From Anaerovorax odorimutans (lineage in GTDB: Bacteria > Bacillota > Clostridia > Peptostreptococcales > Anaerovoracaceae), in the NCBI RefSeq assembly GCF_024459955.1, contig NZ_JANFXK010000026.1:1-39361 (forward strand): a stretch of DNA of 39,361 nt, given 5' to 3'. The position numbers and the translations under genes were made by a program. This document shows positions 35,591 through 39,361 of the stretch, piece after piece. Under the pieces are notes generated by a model. That model did not search any database. It worked only from the letters and a program-made list of their open reading frames with translations, and was not told the DNA's origin. Each line of letters opens with the position of its first letter. Position 1 is the first letter of the stretch.

Positions 35591-36863
35591 CCCTTCTCTT
35601 TATCTCATTCATAATCAGCTTTCGGTTGGCAGCCTGCCATGCCTCTTCGTCCGCATACTGCGCCAGATCGACTTTCTTGGTGCCGTAAGCGATCAAGGAA
35701 ATGGATTTTTCGATCAAGGCCGCAGCCCGTTTTGCGAACACCAGTCCTTCCAAAAGCGAATTGCTGGCCAGACGGTTGGCTCCGTGAACACCGTTGCAGC
35801 CGGTCTCACCAACCGCATAGAGGTTTTTCGCGGAAGTCTCGCCGTTGGTATTGGTTTCGATTCCGCCCATCAGATAGTGCTGGGCCGGTGTAATGGGAAT
35901 CGGCTCTTTACACAGATCGTAGCCTTCTTCCAGACATTTTTGATAGATATTGGGGAAACGGTTTCGAATCCATTCCTCCGGTTTACCCACCAGAGAAAGA
36001 TATACGCAGTCGCTTCGCGTCTTTCGCATTTCTTCCTGTATGGCCGCCGATACCACGTCCCGCGGAAGGAGTTCGTCTACGAAACGTTCCCCTTTATTAT
36101 TGATCAGGATCGCGCCCTCTCCGCGAACAGACTCGGAAATGAGGAACCCTCTTCCGGGCTTGTTGGAATAAAGCACTGTGGGATGGATCTGTATGTAATT
36201 GAGATTTTTCAATTTGATGTGGTGCTTGGAGGCCATCGCAAAGCTGTCGCCGGTGATATGGCGGAAGTTGGTGGAATGTTCGAAAAGACCGCCCATACCA
36301 CCTGTTGCCAGGATAACTGCCTTTGCCTGAATCTGACGGAGCTGCCCTCCGGCGTCCTTGACTACGATTCCGCAGCAGCGGTTTCCCTCCATGACCAGGT
36401 CCATCATCAGAGTATATTCCTCAATATGAATATTTTTTCTTTTTCTGGCCGCATCGATCAGCTTGCCGGTGATTTCCTTGCCGGTCACATCCTTATGATG
36501 CAGGATGCGGTACGAGCTGTGAGCGCCCTCTCTGGTATAGTCAAAATCTCCGTCTTCTCCCCGATCGAATTCCACTCCGTAGGAAACCAACTGACGGTTG
36601 ACTTCTGCCGCTCCTTCAATCATGCATTTGACGGATTCATGGTTGTTTTCATATCTTCCTGCCCGCAGAGTGTCCTCAAAGAAATCTTCAAAATCCGATT
36701 CTTCCCTCAGCGTACAGATGCCGCCCTGAGCAAGGTAGGAGTTGCTGTTTTCTGTTTTGTCCTTTGTGATCATCAGCACGTTCAGGTTTTCCGGAAGGCT
36801 GAGAGCCGCAAACAGTCCGGCCGCGCCGGTACCCGCGACGATCACATCATATTTGCTTTCCAT
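35550..36863 (-). CDS. nadB: L-aspartate oxidase
   Basis: This FAD enzyme oxidises aspartate to iminoaspartate. The 437-residue product begins with the dinucleotide-binding VIVAGTGAAGLFAAL and has SYLAQGGI, THSS-type segments and the GVHGANRLASNSLLEGLVF motif. At about 440 residues it lacks much of the C-terminal extension of E. coli NadB, as in other Firmicutes. ATG 36863 follows GGAGAAG; the upstream TTG overlaps that site. nadA ends 12 bases before it. Confidence 0.93.
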   Translation of the reverse strand: MESKYDVIVAGTGAAGLFAALSLPENLNVLMITKDKTENSNSYLAQGGICTLREESDFEDFFEDTLRAGRYENNHESVKCMIEGAAEVNRQLVSYGVEFDRGEDGDFDYTREGAHSSYRILHHKDVTGKEITGKLIDAARKRKNIHIEEYTLMMDLVMEGNRCCGIVVKDAGGQLRQIQAKAVILATGGMGGLFEHSTNFRHITGDSFAMASKHHIKLKNLNYIQIHPTVLYSNKPGRGFLISESVRGEGAILINNKGERFVDELLPRDVVSAAIQEEMRKTRSDCVYLSLVGKPEEWIRNRFPNIYQKCLEEGYDLCKEPIPITPAQHYLMGGIETNTNGETSAKNLYAVGETGCNGVHGANRLASNSLLEGLVFAKRAAALIEKSISLIAYGTKKVDLAQYADEEAWQAANRKLIMNEIKRRDEKFYDQWCDHKN

Positions 36864-36875
36864 GATCTTCTCCAA

Positions 36876-37787
36876 TCACATTTGGGCCAGTTCCAGCATC
36901 TTTGTCAGCGGTCTTTGCGCCTGTGTGCGCGCCGTTTCGTCCATTTCTACCGACTGGTCCATTGATTCCAGTGTCTGCAATACTTTTTCCAGCGTAATCT
37001 GTTTCATGCCGGAACAGATCTGCTGTTCTTTTGCCGGATGAAATACTTTATCCGGATTGTTCTTTGTAAGCTCATAGAACACCCCCGTTTCGGTGCAGAT
37101 GATAAACTCTTTCCCATCGCTTTCTCCTGCCTGCTTGATGATCCCGGACGTGCTGCCGATATAATCGGCCTCTTCCAGTACGGCCATCGTGCATTCCGGA
37201 TGTGCCAGGACTTCTGCCTGCGGCCATTTTTCTTTGGCCCGGAGCACATCTTCTTTTTTGATATCTTTATGTACGTAACAGTAGCCGTCATTAAAAATGA
37301 AGTTCTTTTCCGGAAGCTTTGAGGCGATGTATCTCCCCAGATTTTCGTCCGGAACAAAGAGTATATTTTTATTGGGCAGGGACTTGACGATCTTCATGGC
37401 ATTGGAGGATGTCACGCATACGTCCGAATACCTCTTGATCTCAGCTGTCGAATTAATATAGCAAACGACTGCCAGATCGTCATACTGTTCCCTGACTGCT
37501 TTTATTTTTTCCGCCGTAGCCATATGCGCCATCGGACAATCGGCAGTAGGATCCGGCATCAGCACCAGCTTCTCCGGGTTGAGAATCTTGGCGCTTTCCC
37601 CCATGAAGGAGACCCCGCAGAAAAGAATGACCTTTTCCGTGGCTTCCACGGCCTTTTCACTGAGATAATAGGAATCGCCCACACAGTCGGCGATCTTCTG
37701 TACCTCTTCATCTACATAATAATGCGCCAGAATAAGCACATCTTTTTCCTCTTTTAATTTTTTAATTTGGTTTACAATATCAGCCAT
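36876..37787 (-). CDS. nadA: Quinolinate synthase A
   Basis: This 4Fe-4S enzyme condenses iminoaspartate with dihydroxyacetone phosphate to quinolinate. The 303-residue product shows AHYYVDEEVQ, CGVSFMGESAKIL (first cluster Cys), MPDPTADCPMAHM, CYINSTAEIKRYSDVCVTSSNA and a C-terminal Cys in EQQICSGMK. It is first in nadABC, behind a NiaR-like operator. The oxygen-sensitive cluster suits an anaerobe. Confidence 0.95.
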   Translation of the reverse strand: MADIVNQIKKLKEEKDVLILAHYYVDEEVQKIADCVGDSYYLSEKAVEATEKVILFCGVSFMGESAKILNPEKLVLMPDPTADCPMAHMATAEKIKAVREQYDDLAVVCYINSTAEIKRYSDVCVTSSNAMKIVKSLPNKNILFVPDENLGRYIASKLPEKNFIFNDGYCYVHKDIKKEDVLRAKEKWPQAEVLAHPECTMAVLEEADYIGSTSGIIKQAGESDGKEFIICTETGVFYELTKNNPDKVFHPAKEQQICSGMKQITLEKVLQTLESMDQSVEMDETARTQAQRPLTKMLELAQM

Positions 37788-37827
37788 TGTCTTTCTCCTA
37801 CGATTAAACTATAAACATACTGATTCT

Positions 37828-37856
37828 ACTATTGCACATTTCTTTACAGGTGTCAA
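37828..37856 (-). promoter_or_regulatory. Promoter of nadABC
   Basis: The minus strand reads TTGACA (37851-37856), a 17-base spacer and AATAGT (37828-37833). The -35 box lies in the centre of the palindrome. Confidence 0.65.
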
Positions 37857-37868
37857 GACATTTGTAAA
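37843..37868. promoter_or_regulatory. NiaR-like operator of the NAD operon
   Basis: A 26-base interrupted palindrome, TTTACA-GG-TGTC-AA-GACA-TT-TGTAAA, overlaps the nadA -35 box. Its TGTC..GACA core and position fit the niacin-responsive repressor NiaR of Firmicutes, as I recall that motif. No niaR gene lies in the window. Confidence 0.6.
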
Positions 37869-37931
37869 GATGGGGAGGATTAATTCATATTTAATGCAAT
37901 ATCCCGCAAAATATAAATTTGTTTCTATGGG

Positions 37932-37942
37932 TATGCTATAAT
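37932..37942 (+). promoter_or_regulatory. Extended -10 promoter of the MBL-fold gene
   Basis: TATGC followed by TATAAT (37937-37942) gives a TGn extended -10. The -35 region is weak. It lies about 66 bases before the ATG. Confidence 0.5.
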
Positions 37943-38008
37943 GTCTTTAAAAGTGCTGTATACCGTTTATAAGAGTATTTTCCATAACATCAACGGAGGG
38001 GAAAGACC

Positions 38009-38887
38009 ATGTACGAGCTGATACAAGTATCTGAACGCAGTTACTATATTCAAAGTCCGGCAAAAATGGGACTTGTAAAGTTGAATGACACCGAAGTCTG
38101 TTTGATTGACAGCGGCAACGATAAGGACGCGGGGCGCAAAGTCCGCAAACTCCTGGACGCAAATGGCTGGCATTTGACGGCGATTTACAACACTCATTCC
38201 AACGCGGACCATATCGGAGGGAATAAATATCTGCAGGGGCAGACCGGGTGTAAAATCTACGCTCCGGGAATTGAATGTGACTTTACTCAGCACCCTGTTT
38301 TGGAGCCGGCTTTTCTGTATGGCGGCTGCCCGCCAAAAGACCTGCGGCACAAGTTTCTAATGGCACAGGAAAGCGATGTCCAGTGTCTTTCCAAAGACCA
38401 TCTTCCTGATGGATTTGAAACGATTCCTCTGCCGGGACATTTCTTTGATATGGTGGGCTTTCGCACCCCGGACGATGTGGTGTTTCTCGCTGACTGCCTT
38501 TCCAGCAGGGAAACACTGGACAAGTACCAGATTGGCTTTATTTACGATATTAAAGAGTATCTGTCCACTCTGGAAATGGTGAAAACCCTAAAGGCAAAAA
38601 TTTTTGTACCGGCCCATGCAGAGGCGACGGAGCATGTTGCAGAGCTGGCGCAATACAACATTGACAAAGTAAATGAGGTTGCCGGACATATCCTGGAATC
38701 ATGCAGCAAACCGCTGTGCTTCGAAGCCCTTCTGCAAAAGCTTTTTACCGATTATCGCTTAACCATGAATTTTGAACAATACGTGTTGGTAGGCAGCACG
38801 GTACGCTCCTACCTGTCATGGCTAAAGGACGCCGGCGAGCTGAATGCGAATTTCGAAAATAATTTGCTCCTTTGGCAGCGAGCCTAG
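38009..38887 (+). CDS. Metallo-beta-lactamase-fold hydrolase with altered metal motif
   Basis: The 292-residue protein has an N-terminal MBL domain with NTHSNADHIGGN (about 61-72), LPGHFFDMVGF, VVFLADCL and VPAHAEA near residue 200, the expected metal-ligand order. In the signature HxHxDH the second histidine is Asn (H-S-N-A-D-H). The first His, Asp and last His remain, so one metal site is altered. A helical C-terminal region of about 80 residues (215-292) may be a winged-helix or dimer segment. GGAGGGG lies seven to eight bases before the ATG. The substrate is unknown; I see no partner gene. Confidence 0.8.
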   Translation: MYELIQVSERSYYIQSPAKMGLVKLNDTEVCLIDSGNDKDAGRKVRKLLDANGWHLTAIYNTHSNADHIGGNKYLQGQTGCKIYAPGIECDFTQHPVLEPAFLYGGCPPKDLRHKFLMAQESDVQCLSKDHLPDGFETIPLPGHFFDMVGFRTPDDVVFLADCLSSRETLDKYQIGFIYDIKEYLSTLEMVKTLKAKIFVPAHAEATEHVAELAQYNIDKVNEVAGHILESCSKPLCFEALLQKLFTDYRLTMNFEQYVLVGSTVRSYLSWLKDAGELNANFENNLLLWQRA

Positions 38888-38991
38888 GAAAAATGCAACT
38901 AAAGGGAAGCCTGGCATGCGCTTTTTTTCATTCTTTAGTTCCTTAATAAAGGCAGTTTTGGGAATTTTTGTTCCAAAACAAAAAAATACAG

Positions 38992-39150
38992 GCGATTGGC
39001 CACATAAATTGCCCCTCTTGTTGCATATACATCCTTGCAAAACATACAAATATGCGGAGCATTTCTGCTATACCTGTATTAATTTGCTTTTCAGAGCAAG
39101 GAAACGTTGACGCCACATCCTCAATGCCCGATTTTTATGTGGCCAACCGC
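38992..39150. repeat. Inverted-repeat pair bounding about 160 bp
   Basis: GCGATTGGCCACATAAA (38992-39008) faces its near-complement at 39134-39150 (16 of 17 match; 13 perfect). The layout resembles a small non-autonomous element, but only one copy is seen and no target duplication is obvious. Confidence 0.5.
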
Positions 39151-39261
39151 AACGAAAAATGGAATCTGGAACAAAAATCGCCAGATTTGGATTGTTTTAC
39201 ATTCTCTGCCGCCCCGATAGACCTCACCACAGCGAAACCTCCTTTCTCTCCACATCAATCC

Positions 39262-39282
39262 GCGTGCCCGCACTGGGCACGC
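39262..39282. repeat. Perfect hairpin GCGTGCCC-N5-GGGCACGC
   Basis: An 8-bp perfect stem with a 5-base loop and no T-run on either side. It may be a recombination or leader structure; its function is unknown. Confidence 0.45.
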
Positions 39283-39361
39283 CACCTCTTTCCTTCCTCC
39301 CGCAAGCAAAAAAACGTTTCGCGCAGGCAAACTCCGCAGGATGCGTATCGCGCAAGCGATA

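Larger units (their letters stand above)
38888..39361. other. Gene-free right edge with inverted repeats
   Basis: No frame here is convincing: a 69-residue leftward frame (39121-39330) has no ribosome site at its start. The interval holds AACTAAAG/CTTTAGTT flanking a T-run just after the MBL gene (38898-38942), an inverted-repeat pair at 38992-39150, and a hairpin at 39262-39282. A gene may begin beyond the edge. Confidence 0.5.

Noticed and set aside
35364..36965. Long rightward open frame (533 codons) opposite nadB and nadC
   Set aside because: Shadow of two well-supported enzymes; no start signal and no recognisable domain.
39121..39330. Leftward 69-codon frame at the right edge
   Set aside because: No ribosome site and no protein-like pattern; crosses a perfect hairpin.

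Overview
The window reads as a chromosomal segment of an anaerobic, low-to-middle GC Firmicute of class Clostridia. Pointers are a single-chain pyruvate:ferredoxin oxidoreductase, the cysE-cysS-mrnC-rlmB-sigH gene order, a tRNA-Thr/tuf pair, strong AGGAGG ribosome sites, TTG/GTG starts and a G5/M23 wall peptidase. An amino-acid-fermenting member of the Peptostreptococcales (Anaerovoracaceae-like) would fit, but I cannot fix the genus from sequence alone. There is no transposase, prophage structural gene or CRISPR array.

Left to right: bases 1-330 carry three evenly spaced leftward TTGACA-17-TAnnnT promoters and a leader, most simply the control region of an rRNA operon whose genes lie beyond the left edge. 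Next come a GPH-type sugar/cation symporter and a leftward operon of a dimethylarginine dimethylaminohydrolase-like enzyme plus an APC amino-acid transporter, with a divergent FadR-type GntR regulator. A divergent MFS transporter / Crp-Fnr regulator pair follows. Bases 7265-13291 hold a complete NiFe-hydrogenase maturation operon in the order hypA-hypB-hypF-ybaK-hypC-hypD-hypE, with a Cys-tRNA(Pro) deacylase-like gene inside it and a histidine tail at the C-terminus of HypB. No hydrogenase structural gene is in view. A rightward MetP/MetS-like Na+:amino-acid symporter with its 44-residue small subunit comes next.

Bases 15631-19581 form a small regulated surface-protein locus: a 974-residue secreted repeat protein, a 74-residue phage-repressor-like HTH protein flanked by two matching operators, and a divergent S24/CI-like regulator lacking the usual catalytic lysine. 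The pyruvate:ferredoxin oxidoreductase gene follows. Bases 23711-25066 are about 1.3 kb without a gene and rich in degenerate repeats, including a 109-bp element with terminal inverted repeats that also occurs at 5064-5172.

The right third is almost all leftward housekeeping. One cluster is cysE-cysS-mrnC-(76-residue membrane protein)-thyA-folA-rlmB-sigH followed by tRNA-Thr-tuf. Then come an M23 endopeptidase with a structured leader, a DJ-1/PHP pair, and the NAD de novo operon nadA-nadB-nadC behind a NiaR-like palindrome. A rightward metallo-beta-lactamase-fold protein and about 470 bases of gene-free sequence with an inverted-repeat pair close the window.

Most promising for new biology: the twin-operator surface-protein switch, the 109-bp repeat family with its cluster after tuf, the pseudoknot-like leader of the M23 gene, and the methylarginine-type operon. 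All coordinates and alignments were made by eye.
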